Part shown: positions 26,598 to 35,200 of the stretch, piece by piece
Position numbering within the stretch: position 1 is the stretch's first letter
Layout of the letters: each line of letters begins with the position of its first letter
Assembly (NCBI GenBank): GCA_028686135.1
Contig: JAQUCP010000008.1
Span: forward strand, 1 to 64,000
Direction of reading: 5' to 3'
Length of the DNA stretch: 64,000 nucleotides
Source of the DNA: UBA12481 sp012523435
GTDB lineage: Bacteria > Bacteroidota > Bacteroidia > Bacteroidales > UBA12481
Position numbers and translations under genes: made by a program
Notes under the pieces: model-generated
The model's input: only the letters and a program-made list of their open reading frames with translations
Database searches by the model: none
What the model was told of the DNA's origin: nothing

Positions 26598-27308
26598 TTA
26601 CCCTAGGACCTTGTTTTTTGGAATGGTGGCCAGAAACTCTTTAAGATAGTGTGGCTCAAAATAGGCGGTATCCAGAAACTCTTTCCTGCGAAACAGGCTG
26701 TCGGCCAGGGTTGTCTGGTAGGCAGCAGATAGTTGGAACGCGGGGTCGAACCGTGCATTGGGATGGCTGATGACCCCCTTCACTTTCCCCGAGCCAGTAC
26801 CAAAAAACCACACCTCCTGCCGATCAAGCAATTCCCGAAACGACTCCTCCTGAATAATCAAAGCTTCAACCGGCCGGATCTCAGCCAAACGACTGTCAAA
26901 TAATGCCGTATACACCTCCATCCTCCTAGCATCCAGCATGGGGCATAATAAGCTGTTGTTATTAAGTTTATTGTTAGAATCTGAACGGTTTGTTATGAAC
27001 CCATTTGCCAAGGCAGTGAGTGTGGGAATTCCAATAATCGGAATACTCAAGCCGTAGGCAATCCCCTTGGCTATACTCGTACCGATTCGAAGGCCTGTAT
27101 AAGATCCTGGGCCTAGACTCAGGGAGATCGCATCCAGCTGATCGAACCGCCAACCAGCCTCGTTGGCCATCTCCTCAATCATAACAGTCAGACGGCTGGA
27201 GTGAGCTTTTTCTTCAGACGATTCCTTCAGACCGATGAGTTGTCCATCATTGGCAAGTGCAACAGAGCATACAGGTGAGGCAGTTTCTATATGGAGAATC
27301 AGAGCCAT
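26598..27308 (-). CDS. tsaB: tRNA threonylcarbamoyladenosine biosynthesis protein TsaB
   Basis: The 236-residue protein opens with ILHIETASPVCSVAL, the ASKHA nucleotide-binding start, followed by KAHSSRLTVMIEEM and SLGPGSYTGLRIGTSIAKGIAYG, the defining TsaB signature. It partners TsaD and TsaE in making t6A37 on ANN-decoding tRNAs. The stop is 67 bases from the efp start region. It lies 15 bases downstream of the TolC-like gene and may be co-transcribed with it. Confidence 0.92.
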   Translation of the reverse strand: MALILHIETASPVCSVALANDGQLIGLKESSEEKAHSSRLTVMIEEMANEAGWRFDQLDAISLSLGPGSYTGLRIGTSIAKGIAYGLSIPIIGIPTLTALANGFITNRSDSNNKLNNNSLLCPMLDARRMEVYTALFDSRLAEIRPVEALIIQEESFRELLDRQEVWFFGTGSGKVKGVISHPNARFDPAFQLSAAYQTTLADSLFRRKEFLDTAYFEPHYLKEFLATIPKNKVLG

Positions 27309-27323
27309 AAGGATGAAGTTTCG

Positions 27324-28676
27324 TTAATGAAGGTTGATGGGGATTCCACGGTAAAAATCAAGGATCTGTTGGTTAAATAGGTAATGATATTTGGCTTGAA
27401 GTAGTTCTGACCGAGCCTTGGTTAGGTTGTTTTTAGCCTGGGTATAATCCAGCGAAGTGAGCAGACCGACGGTATATTTTTGTTCAGTGTACCGAAAGGC
27501 CTCTTCAAGTGCGGCAACGGATTGTTCGGCAGCGTGATACCGTGCGAAAGAGGCTTTTGCATCGGCACTGATCTGCTGAATCTCTTTTTTAAGTTGATTG
27601 TGAGCGAGTTCGAGTTGGTATTTTCCGTTTTGTAAATTCAGCTGGGCTTTCCTGACAGCCGCCTGGGCTTTCCAGCCATTCAGGATTGGAATATTCAAAC
27701 CAAATCCGATGCTCGCCTGACTGGTGAAGTCCAGCTGATCTTTCAAGGGTAATACTTTGCCAGTCTGATAATCCCTCAACCGGTCGGAATAACCGGTTCC
27801 GTAAGAGGTGCTCATGGTCAGAGACGGGATTCCGTGCCCTTTGGCTATGGATAATTCCTTGTCGAGGGATTGGAAGGAGAGCTCTGCTACCCGAATTTGT
27901 GGCAAATTGACCAGGGCAGTGCGGAAGAGGACCTCCGGGTCGGTTTTTGGTTCTTCCAGAAGATGGGATTCAAGTTCCGGTTTCTGGATTCTGAATTCAC
28001 CAGGACTGGGAAGATCAAGAAGCTGAGCCAGTTCCAAGCGTGAAAGCTCAAGCTGGTTGCTCATGTTCACGACATTCAAATCCTCGTGTGCCAGTTGAGC
28101 TTTTATTTCCAAGAGGTCGCCCTGAGGCAGAGATCCAGCTTTAACCAGCTGACGGGTTCTGTCAACCTGCTGCGCCGTCATCTCGCGCTGCCCAATCACC
28201 ATCTGAAGTAACTCTTCGTTAAACAGGACCTCCAAAAAGAGCTGGGTAATTTCTAGCGACAGGTTATTCCGAGCTTGTTCCAGCTCCTGAAGATTCCGTT
28301 CAAGGTCAATTTTGTTTTTCTGAATGGCAGTGATTTTCTCCAATCCCCCAAATAGCTCCATATCAGAACTGATATAAAAACTGGCATCTTTTGAGTTTTC
28401 GGTTGTAAACTCATAAGTCAGGGGATCGACGGAGCGCCCAAACCGGAACGATTGGGTTACTCCGCTGTTCAATGTTGGAAGTAGATCGAGGCGGGACACC
28501 TTGAGATTATCCTGAGTGGCCAATATCGATAACTGCTTCTTTTTCAGATTGATATTGTGATCTTGGGCATATTGGATGCACTGATCCAAGGACCAGGATT
28601 CCTGACCACCAGCCGTTAGGGCCGATGCCAGCATCATGAACAGAAGAACTGCCTTTAATTTGCTGATATACCGCAT
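27324..28676 (-). CDS. TolC family outer membrane efflux protein
   Basis: The 450-residue protein has a signal peptide (LKAVLLFMMLASALTAGG) and starts with SLDQCIQYAQDHNINLKKKQL, the usual TolC/OEP opening. Two long alpha-helical hairpin repeats with heptad patterns are separated by beta segments such as SASIGFGLNIPILNGWKAQAAVRKAQL. It forms the outer membrane channel for a tripartite pump or type I exporter, but no adaptor or pump gene lies beside it here. A -7 element stands about 20 bases upstream. Confidence 0.9.
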   Translation of the reverse strand: MRYISKLKAVLLFMMLASALTAGGQESWSLDQCIQYAQDHNINLKKKQLSILATQDNLKVSRLDLLPTLNSGVTQSFRFGRSVDPLTYEFTTENSKDASFYISSDMELFGGLEKITAIQKNKIDLERNLQELEQARNNLSLEITQLFLEVLFNEELLQMVIGQREMTAQQVDRTRQLVKAGSLPQGDLLEIKAQLAHEDLNVVNMSNQLELSRLELAQLLDLPSPGEFRIQKPELESHLLEEPKTDPEVLFRTALVNLPQIRVAELSFQSLDKELSIAKGHGIPSLTMSTSYGTGYSDRLRDYQTGKVLPLKDQLDFTSQASIGFGLNIPILNGWKAQAAVRKAQLNLQNGKYQLELAHNQLKKEIQQISADAKASFARYHAAEQSVAALEEAFRYTEQKYTVGLLTSLDYTQAKNNLTKARSELLQAKYHYLFNQQILDFYRGIPINLH

Positions 28677-28695
28677 GGTTTGGCCTAATACCTGC

Positions 28696-28703
28696 CAAAG
28701 ATA
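28696..28703 (-). promoter_or_regulatory. -7 element TATCTTTG of the TolC-like gene
   Basis: On the minus strand TATCTTTG fits the Bacteroidota -7 consensus, with its last base 20 bases before the ATG at 28676. Confidence 0.45.
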
Positions 28704-28725
28704 AGAAAAGGATATCGCCAGCCTG

Positions 28726-31119
28726 TTACTTCAACATTTCAGCGAAAAGCTTGAAGATTCGCTTATACTCGTCTGTCCAGGCAGCAGGATCTTTAAAACT
28801 GTGTGCCTCCAACGGGTAAATTGCGAGCTCCCAATTGTCTTTCCCCAGATCGATCAGTCGCTGAGAAAGCCGTACAATATCCTGAAAATGAACATTATCG
28901 TCCATCACTCCGTGGCACATCAGGAGTTTGCCTTTTAGCCCTTCGGCAAAGTTGATGGGCGAGCTGCGGATATAAGCAATACTATCTTCGGCAGGGGTGT
29001 TGAGGATATTGGCGGTATAGCCGTGATTGTAATGAGCCCAGTCGGTGACCGATCGCAGGCCTGCACCGGCAGCAAACACATCAGGGGCATTAAACATGGC
29101 CATCAGGGTGATAAACCCACCATACGATCCGCCGTAAATCCCGATTTTTGCCGGATTGATCCCATACTCCGATACCAAGTAGTAAGCGCCATCCACATTA
29201 TCGCTCAGATCTTTACCTCCCATGTGCCGGTATATTCCCGTCCTCCAGTCTCTGCCGTATCCGGAGCTGCCACGGTAATCGAGATCGAGTACGGTAAATC
29301 CATTGTCAACCAGGATGTTATGAAACATGTACTCATGATAGTAGGTCGACCACCATTTATGTGCATTCTGCAGGTATCCAGCTCCATGTACAAAAATGAC
29401 GGCAGCCTGGTTTCCCTTCCCCTCTTCCGGGCGATAGAGTCGGGCATGGATGGTTTCGCCATCCGAAGCTTCGATGGTAACAAATTCGGGCATTCGCCAG
29501 GGATAGGCCTTAAAGGCATCGCTACGTGAGTCGGTAATAGCAATAGCGTTGGCTCCGGGTTGGTTTTTCTGGAGATAGAGCTCCGCAGGCCGGTTGGCGG
29601 TGGAATACTCGAGTGCGAGCCACTTCTCGTCGGGGGAAGGGGTCACCTGATAACCTCCGGTTAGTGTAGTGATCTGCTCTCGTTTGCCGCCCTCCAAAGG
29701 CATCCGGTAGTAGTGCCGCTCGCCCGGATGCGACTCATTGGAGAGGAAGTACCAGTATTGGTTGTCCTTGGAAATCCGTGGGTTATATACTTCAAAGGAG
29801 CCTGAGGTGAGGGCCTGTTTTTCGCCTGTGGCGGGGTTGATCCAGTAGAGATGGGAGTATCCGCTCTCTTCCGACTGGAACCAGAAGCGCTTGCCATCCG
29901 GCATCCAGCCTAAATTATAGCCTATTCCTGGGCCACCGATCCAGGCTTCATCACGCTGCCGATCAAGCAGCTTAACATCTCCGGTCGAAGGTTCCAGCAG
30001 CAGAATCCAGCGGTCTTTATTGTCGGCTGAGGTCACTTCCAGGATTGCAAAACGGCCATCGGGCGACCAGTTGGGGCTTCTCACACTGACAGGCCGGATC
30101 TCAGGTTGACGATCTTTGTATTTCTCTGGGTAATCAGCCACATAGTCGGGGAGGTCAGTAATCCCCGGAATCTGATCAAGATGGATCTCATACACAGAAT
30201 CTTTCTCGATATCCACTATTCCGAGTGTCGAGCTGCGTGGATAATCTCCCACCTTCGAACGGGTGTTGAGGGTTTCCGTGTAACCCGAGCGGGTCACATA
30301 GGTGGGCATGATCGTGGTTTTATTATTCGGGGAGGGCAAAATCTTGATGAAAGTAACAAATCGTTCATCCGGCGTCAGTTCCAAACTATAAACTGAGAAA
30401 CCATCCAGATAATAAGGTGATGGACCGCCTTTTCGCATCATGCTCGGAGGGCGCATGCCTTGACGGTATCCGGCCATGCTGCCTCTTTGCCCTGATCCTG
30501 ATTGAAATATTGGGAATAGCCTGATCTGATCCTGCACCAGCCAGTTATCCCGATCACTCAGTGGTTCAGAAGATCGGCTTGCTCGGGATGGAGACTTCTC
30601 TACCGGTTCCTGGAAATTGGTGAGTTGCTTGAACTGTCCATTCGACGGATCCAGTAGGTAGAGGTTGTTTTCAGAGTTGATTATCAGTCTGTTGCCAGTG
30701 TGAGTGAAGGAAACGTCGGAAACGGACCTGGAGATGGCGAAAACCAGAGAGGTGTCCTTTTTCTTTGGATGAATCAAGAAATAGTTCCCATTCTGATTCA
30801 GAAGCTCCAGACTTTTATCGGCATTATACAGTTTAGTTTGCGGTCGGATCTGCATCAGCTCGCTTCGCGGAACTTTCACCGGTACAGGGTTGGATGGATC
30901 AACCATCCAGGCCGAGTCGGCCGACCCGCCGCCGTGATCCCACCGGAAGTATAGGCTCCGACTGTCGGGCGACCATTGAAACTGTGTTGGCGATTCTCCG
31001 ATGTAATTTGAGGACATGATCTCTTTGATTTGCAGTACCGACTTGTTGCCGGTTTGTGCCTTCACTGTCAGTATCAGAATAGTAACAGTGGCAATGGTTA
31101 ACCAAAATCGTTTAGTCAT
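28726..31119 (-). CDS. S9 family prolyl oligopeptidase-like serine peptidase (DPP4-type)
   Basis: From the ATG at 31119, which begins a signal peptide (TKRFWLTIATVTILILTVKA), the product is 797 residues; upstream codons lack a plausible leader. The N-terminal half is a beta propeller with WSPDSRSLYF, SPNWSPDGRFAI and GWMPDGKRFWF units. The C-terminal alpha/beta hydrolase carries nucleophile Ser in GGSYGGF (about residue 640), Asp in GVMDDNVHF and His in PLEAHSF. It probably removes dipeptides or cleaves short peptides in the periplasm. A DPP4-type EE motif was not located with certainty. It is divergent from the NUDIX regulator. Confidence 0.88.
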   Translation of the reverse strand: MTKRFWLTIATVTILILTVKAQTGNKSVLQIKEIMSSNYIGESPTQFQWSPDSRSLYFRWDHGGGSADSAWMVDPSNPVPVKVPRSELMQIRPQTKLYNADKSLELLNQNGNYFLIHPKKKDTSLVFAISRSVSDVSFTHTGNRLIINSENNLYLLDPSNGQFKQLTNFQEPVEKSPSRASRSSEPLSDRDNWLVQDQIRLFPIFQSGSGQRGSMAGYRQGMRPPSMMRKGGPSPYYLDGFSVYSLELTPDERFVTFIKILPSPNNKTTIMPTYVTRSGYTETLNTRSKVGDYPRSSTLGIVDIEKDSVYEIHLDQIPGITDLPDYVADYPEKYKDRQPEIRPVSVRSPNWSPDGRFAILEVTSADNKDRWILLLEPSTGDVKLLDRQRDEAWIGGPGIGYNLGWMPDGKRFWFQSEESGYSHLYWINPATGEKQALTSGSFEVYNPRISKDNQYWYFLSNESHPGERHYYRMPLEGGKREQITTLTGGYQVTPSPDEKWLALEYSTANRPAELYLQKNQPGANAIAITDSRSDAFKAYPWRMPEFVTIEASDGETIHARLYRPEEGKGNQAAVIFVHGAGYLQNAHKWWSTYYHEYMFHNILVDNGFTVLDLDYRGSSGYGRDWRTGIYRHMGGKDLSDNVDGAYYLVSEYGINPAKIGIYGGSYGGFITLMAMFNAPDVFAAGAGLRSVTDWAHYNHGYTANILNTPAEDSIAYIRSSPINFAEGLKGKLLMCHGVMDDNVHFQDIVRLSQRLIDLGKDNWELAIYPLEAHSFKDPAAWTDEYKRIFKLFAEMLK

Positions 31120-31225
31120 GATAATCAATTGTTGATGGGCCAATTTACGAAAATGCAAACCAATTTTGGTCCTGATAAACGGTTCGAAAATATGACTTGC
31201 GTTTTTTTTATCGGCTATCCGGGTG

Positions 31226-31233
31226 TATTTTTG
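31226..31233 (+). promoter_or_regulatory. -7 element TATTTTTG of the NUDIX regulator operon
   Basis: TATTTTTG matches TAnnTTTG and a T-run (31202-31209) lies about 17 bases upstream at the -33 position. It sits 14 bases before the ATG at 31248 in the divergent region shared with the S9 peptidase gene. Confidence 0.45.
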
Positions 31234-31247
31234 ACAGTTAATCATCT

Positions 31248-31946
31248 ATGATGAGTACTTTTTATCCTAACGAGGAGCGGCAGCTGATAGCGGTAGATTG
31301 TGTAATCTTAGGCTATCATCATCAGGAGTTGAAGTTACTGCTTATCAAGCGCCAAATGGAACCGGGGATAGGCATGTGGTCGCTGATGGGTGGCTTCCCA
31401 CGGCGAGAAGAGAGCCTGGATGATGCGGCCAATCGCGTATTATTCCAACTGACCGGATTGGATGGAGTCTATATGGAGCAATTATATGCTTACGGGGAGG
31501 TTAATCGGGATCCAGGTGAGCGAGTGGTTTCGGTTGCATACTATGCCCTCATTAACATAGGAGATGATGACGAAAATCTGACCGGATTGCATGATGCATG
31601 TTGGTGCCCGCTGAGTCAGATTCCCGAACTGGTATTTGATCATCGGATCATGGTGGATAAAGCGTTGGCCAGGCTTCGACGAAAGGCCCGGATTCAACCG
31701 ATTGGCTTTGAATTGCTCCCCGAAAAGTTCTCTCTGCCGCAGCTCCAGGGCCTCTACGAGGCGATCTATCAGAAAGAGCTGGATAAAAGAAATTTTCGGA
31801 AGAAGATACTCTCCATGGATCTCCTGGATAAACTGGAAGAGAAGGATAAAACATCATCCAAGAAAGGAGCCTTTCTATACCGATTTAACCAGGAGAAATA
31901 TAACGAATTGCTGGCCAAGGGGTTTTATTTTAGTGTTGATGTTTGA
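31248..31946 (+). CDS. NUDIX-domain transcriptional regulator (NrtR/AraR-like)
   Basis: The 232 residues consist of an N-terminal NUDIX fold (about 10-140) and a C-terminal winged-helix domain (about 150-230, with FSLPQLQGLYEAIYQKELDKRNFRKKIL). The NUDIX box region GGFPRREESLDDAANRVLFQ lacks the RExxEE glutamates needed for pyrophosphohydrolysis, as in family members that became sugar-sensing repressors. Bacteroides AraR, a NUDIX regulator of arabinose use, is the closest functional model, and here araD and GH127 follow immediately. The effector is probably L-arabinose or a phosphorylated derivative. No operator motif could be fixed by eye. Confidence 0.82.
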   Translation: MMSTFYPNEERQLIAVDCVILGYHHQELKLLLIKRQMEPGIGMWSLMGGFPRREESLDDAANRVLFQLTGLDGVYMEQLYAYGEVNRDPGERVVSVAYYALINIGDDDENLTGLHDACWCPLSQIPELVFDHRIMVDKALARLRRKARIQPIGFELLPEKFSLPQLQGLYEAIYQKELDKRNFRKKILSMDLLDKLEEKDKTSSKKGAFLYRFNQEKYNELLAKGFYFSVDV

Positions 31947-31990
31947 TTATAAGTGTCTGATAAACAAATGGGTTAGTCCCCGATTTTTCT

Positions 31991-32710
31991 ATGTCGCATT
32001 TACATAATCTAAAACAAGAGGTGTGCCGTACCAACCTAGAACTGGTTGAGGAGGGTCTGGTGATTCTCACTTGGGGTAATGCTTCGGGGATTGACCGGGA
32101 GCGTGGACTGGTAGCGATCAAACCAAGCGGGGTGTCTTATTCGTTGATGTCCGCAAAAGATATGACCGTAGTGGATTTGGACGGGCAGGTTGTGAGTGGG
32201 GATTACCGACCCTCATCAGACACACCAACTCATTTGGCTATTTATAAAGCCTTTCCCGAGATCGGTGCTGTAGTTCACACTCATTCGGCCTGGGCAACCT
32301 CATGGGCTCAAGCCTGTCGCGATATCCCATGTTTGGGAACTACACACGCCGACCATTTTTATGGTCCGGTTCCCTGTACCCGACGGTTGACCGCGGAGGA
32401 GATCCAGGGTAATTACGAGGAGGCCACTGGATTGGTGATTTGTGAAACGTTTGCCGGAAAGGATCCACTGCAGATCCCCGGAGTTCTGGTGGCAGAACAT
32501 GGTCCTTTTGCCTGGGGTGCTACCTTGAAAGATGCTTTACATCATGCAATTATCCTCGAAGAGATAGCGAAAATGGCTTTTCGGACAGTCGTTCTAGGTA
32601 ACGAGTCACCAGTGCAGCAAGCTCTGCTCGATAAACATTTCCTCAGAAAGCATGGAGCAGACGCCTATTATGGCCAGCTTGAAATGAAGCGAAACAAGTC
32701 GAAGGAATAA
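31991..32710 (+). CDS. araD: L-ribulose-5-phosphate 4-epimerase
   Basis: The 239-residue class II aldolase-fold enzyme has WGNASGIDRE, KPSGV, SSDTPTHLAIYK (metal-adjacent Asp), the zinc ligands HTHS (near residue 95-97) and the third His in AEHGPFAWG near residue 170. Length and motifs match AraD rather than fuculose aldolase. It converts L-ribulose 5-phosphate to D-xylulose 5-phosphate, the last step of arabinose breakdown. AraA and AraB are not in the window. It sits 44 bases after the NUDIX regulator and 33 before GH127. Confidence 0.9.
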   Translation: MSHLHNLKQEVCRTNLELVEEGLVILTWGNASGIDRERGLVAIKPSGVSYSLMSAKDMTVVDLDGQVVSGDYRPSSDTPTHLAIYKAFPEIGAVVHTHSAWATSWAQACRDIPCLGTTHADHFYGPVPCTRRLTAEEIQGNYEEATGLVICETFAGKDPLQIPGVLVAEHGPFAWGATLKDALHHAIILEEIAKMAFRTVVLGNESPVQQALLDKHFLRKHGADAYYGQLEMKRNKSKE

Positions 32711-32725
32711 ATAAGTATTTACCAA

Positions 32726-32738
32726 TCAAATAATTTGA
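32726..32738. promoter_or_regulatory. Short dyad TCAAAT-A-ATTTGA before GH127
   Basis: A perfect 6-1-6 palindrome lies 5 bases before the ATG at 32744, in the araD-GH127 gap. Its position could suit an operator for the NUDIX regulator or simply reflect AT-rich spacer. Confidence 0.25.
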
Positions 32739-32743
32739 ATCAC

Positions 32744-35155
32744 ATGAAAATCAGGTGGACTTTATTTTCGGCTATGGCAGGGATTGCCCTGATAGCCCTG
32801 TCGTGTGCCAGATCGGAAAAGACTGAGGGTGATTACCCCGTACAGCCGGTTAGTTTCAACCAGGTTAATCTGGAGGATAACTTTTGGGCACCAAGAGTAA
32901 GGCTTAATGCAAAATTGACGGTTCCTTATGCGTTTCAGCAAAGTGAAGAAACCGGCAGAATCAAAAATTTTGATGTGGCCAGCGGAACCGAGGAGGGTGG
33001 TTTCTGTTCAACGTATCCTTTTGATGATTCCGATGTGTACAAAATCATTGAAGGTGCTGCCTATTCTCTGCAAACGGTACCTGATCCCGAGCTGGATGCC
33101 TATCTGGATGATCTGATTGCACGCATTGCCGAAGCACAGGAGCCCGACGGATATTTATACACTAACCGGACTATCCTGGGCGACAGCGCCCATCCTTGGG
33201 CTGGCAAAAAGCGGTGGGAGTTGGTGAGCGATGACAGCCACGAGCTGTATAATCTCGGGCACCTGTTTGAAGCTGCTGTTGCTCATTATGAAGCAACCGG
33301 AAAAAGAACCCTGCTGGATGTGGCGATCAAAGCTGCTGATTTGATTGTGCGCGATTTTGGCTATGGAAAATGCGAGAATTATCCCGGTCACCAAGAGGTA
33401 GAGATCGGTTTGGTTAAATTATATCGCGTAACAGGAAACCAGGAGTATCTCGATCTGGCCAAATTCTTCCTGGATGTCAGAGGGCCAGGTGGCGAAGTAT
33501 ATAACCAAGCCCACCTGAAACCAGTTGATCAAACCGATGCCGATGGCCATGCGGTTAGAGCTAACTATATGTTTAGTGCTATGGCCGATGTAGCCGCCAT
33601 GACCGGCGACAAAGCCTATCTGGCCGCGATCGATCGTATCTGGAATAATGTGGTTGGCAAGAAACTCTATATCACCGGTGGTGTTGGCGCAACGGGAGCA
33701 GGAGAAGCTTATGGGATTGATTATCAGCTTCCTAATATGACTGCCTACTGCGAAACCTGTGCGGCCATCGCTAATGTATTCTGGAATCACCGGATGTTCC
33801 TGCTTCATGAGGATGCCAAATATATCGATGTGCTGGAGCGGACCCTGTATAATGGTGTGGTAAGTGGTTTAGGGCTTTCGGGCGACCGGTTTTTCTATCC
33901 AAACCCGCTGAAATCTCGCGGCCAGCATCAGAGAAGTGCCTGGTTTGGCTGTGCTTGCTGCCCGAGTAACCTCTGCCGATTTATACCGTCAGTTCCGGGG
34001 TATATTTATGCAACAAAAGACAACAACCTGTATGTCAATCTATTCGTTCAGAGTCAAACCGAATTGGAGCTAAATGGTAAGCCCATCAAAGTGAGCCAGG
34101 TTTCTAATTATCCCTGGGAAGGTCATGTAGAGCTTAACATTGATCCGGCAGAAGCAGGCCGTTTTAGTCTGATGGTTCGTATCCCGGGATGGACAGCTGA
34201 GGAGCCAGTTCCGAGTGATCTGTATTCCTTTGTTGATCCGGCTGGTGAAAAGGTAGAGATTCTAGTCAATGGGAAAGTAGCCCGAACCAGCCTCAAAAAC
34301 GGTTATGCCGTAATTACTCGTTCTTGGAAATCTGGCGACAAGGTCGAAGTGAATCTGCCGATGGAGATCCGGCGTATCAAGGCTCATGAACTGGTTGAGG
34401 CTGACAAAGGCCAGGTTGCCATCCAGCGCGGGCCTCTGCTCTATTGCCTCGAATGGCCTGATCAGGAAGAGAAAAAAGCTTTACATCTGATGATCGGCGA
34501 AGAACCAGGATTCAACTATTCATTCAATCCCGATTTGCTCAATGGTGTCGGTATGATCAAAGCTGCCGGTTACTCCCTGGCTGCTACCCTTGAGGGAACA
34601 GTCGATAAAAACCCGGCTACCCTGGTAGCGATACCTTATTATGCCTGGGCTAACCGCGGTAATGGAGAAATGACTGTGTGGATACCTGAGGATCAAGATG
34701 CTGCTACTCCGCTTCCTGCACCCACTATTGCTTCACGGGCAACCGTAACGGTATCTCCTGGCTGCAAAGGAATTCCGGCGACAGTGAACGACCAGATGGT
34801 TCCGGAAAAATCCAGCAGCGATGAACATGGTCATATTCATTGGTGGCCAAAGAAAGCGTCCAATGAATGGGTTCAGTACGATTTTTCTGAAACGGAAACA
34901 GTATCCTCTGTCGAAGTGTTTTGGTTTGATGACCTGGATCTGGATGCTGGTTGCCGAGTTCCGAAATACTGGAAGCTGAAGTACCGGAAAGGAAATAATT
35001 GGTACGAGGTCAAACCCAAAGGCGATTACGGTACCCAGCGGGATCAGTTTAATCGGCTAGATTTTGAGCCCGTGGCGACCGATGGATTGCGTTTGGAAAT
35101 CCGCCAGCCGGATAACTACTCCACTGGAGTCCAGGAATGGGTAGTGAATAAGTAG
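32744..35155 (+). CDS. GH127 beta-L-arabinofuranosidase with C-terminal discoidin-like domain
   Basis: Starting at the ATG at 32744 (a TTG nine bases earlier is in frame), this is an 803-residue lipoprotein (lipobox ALSC at about residue 21). The catalytic domain of the DUF1680/GH127 type shows the acid Glu E321 in GEAYGIDYQLPN, zinc ligands E337 and C339 in CETC, and C403, C405 and C406 in GCACC, matching the Bifidobacterium HypBA1 pattern with its cysteine nucleophile. The last 130 residues (WWPKKASNEWVQYDF, VSSVEVFWFDD) look like an F5/8 type C module. It releases L-arabinofuranose, feeding the araD pathway. Confidence 0.9.
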   Translation: MKIRWTLFSAMAGIALIALSCARSEKTEGDYPVQPVSFNQVNLEDNFWAPRVRLNAKLTVPYAFQQSEETGRIKNFDVASGTEEGGFCSTYPFDDSDVYKIIEGAAYSLQTVPDPELDAYLDDLIARIAEAQEPDGYLYTNRTILGDSAHPWAGKKRWELVSDDSHELYNLGHLFEAAVAHYEATGKRTLLDVAIKAADLIVRDFGYGKCENYPGHQEVEIGLVKLYRVTGNQEYLDLAKFFLDVRGPGGEVYNQAHLKPVDQTDADGHAVRANYMFSAMADVAAMTGDKAYLAAIDRIWNNVVGKKLYITGGVGATGAGEAYGIDYQLPNMTAYCETCAAIANVFWNHRMFLLHEDAKYIDVLERTLYNGVVSGLGLSGDRFFYPNPLKSRGQHQRSAWFGCACCPSNLCRFIPSVPGYIYATKDNNLYVNLFVQSQTELELNGKPIKVSQVSNYPWEGHVELNIDPAEAGRFSLMVRIPGWTAEEPVPSDLYSFVDPAGEKVEILVNGKVARTSLKNGYAVITRSWKSGDKVEVNLPMEIRRIKAHELVEADKGQVAIQRGPLLYCLEWPDQEEKKALHLMIGEEPGFNYSFNPDLLNGVGMIKAAGYSLAATLEGTVDKNPATLVAIPYYAWANRGNGEMTVWIPEDQDAATPLPAPTIASRATVTVSPGCKGIPATVNDQMVPEKSSSDEHGHIHWWPKKASNEWVQYDFSETETVSSVEVFWFDDLDLDAGCRVPKYWKLKYRKGNNWYEVKPKGDYGTQRDQFNRLDFEPVATDGLRLEIRQPDNYSTGVQEWVVNK

Positions 35156-35169
35156 CAACTCTCCTGAAG

Positions 35170-35200
35170 ATGCTGGTTATTACCTGATTTCCAGCATTTT
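35170..35200 (+). terminator. Hairpin after the arabinose operon
   Basis: ATGCTGG (35170-35176) and CCAGCAT (35191-35197) form a 7-bp stem followed by TTT. It starts 15 bases after the GH127 stop and overlaps the 3' end of the convergent TPR gene. Confidence 0.4.

Noticed and set aside
31248..31946. Active NUDIX hydrolase
   Set aside because: The RExxEE glutamates are missing, and the C-terminal winged helix and arabinose genes point to a regulator.
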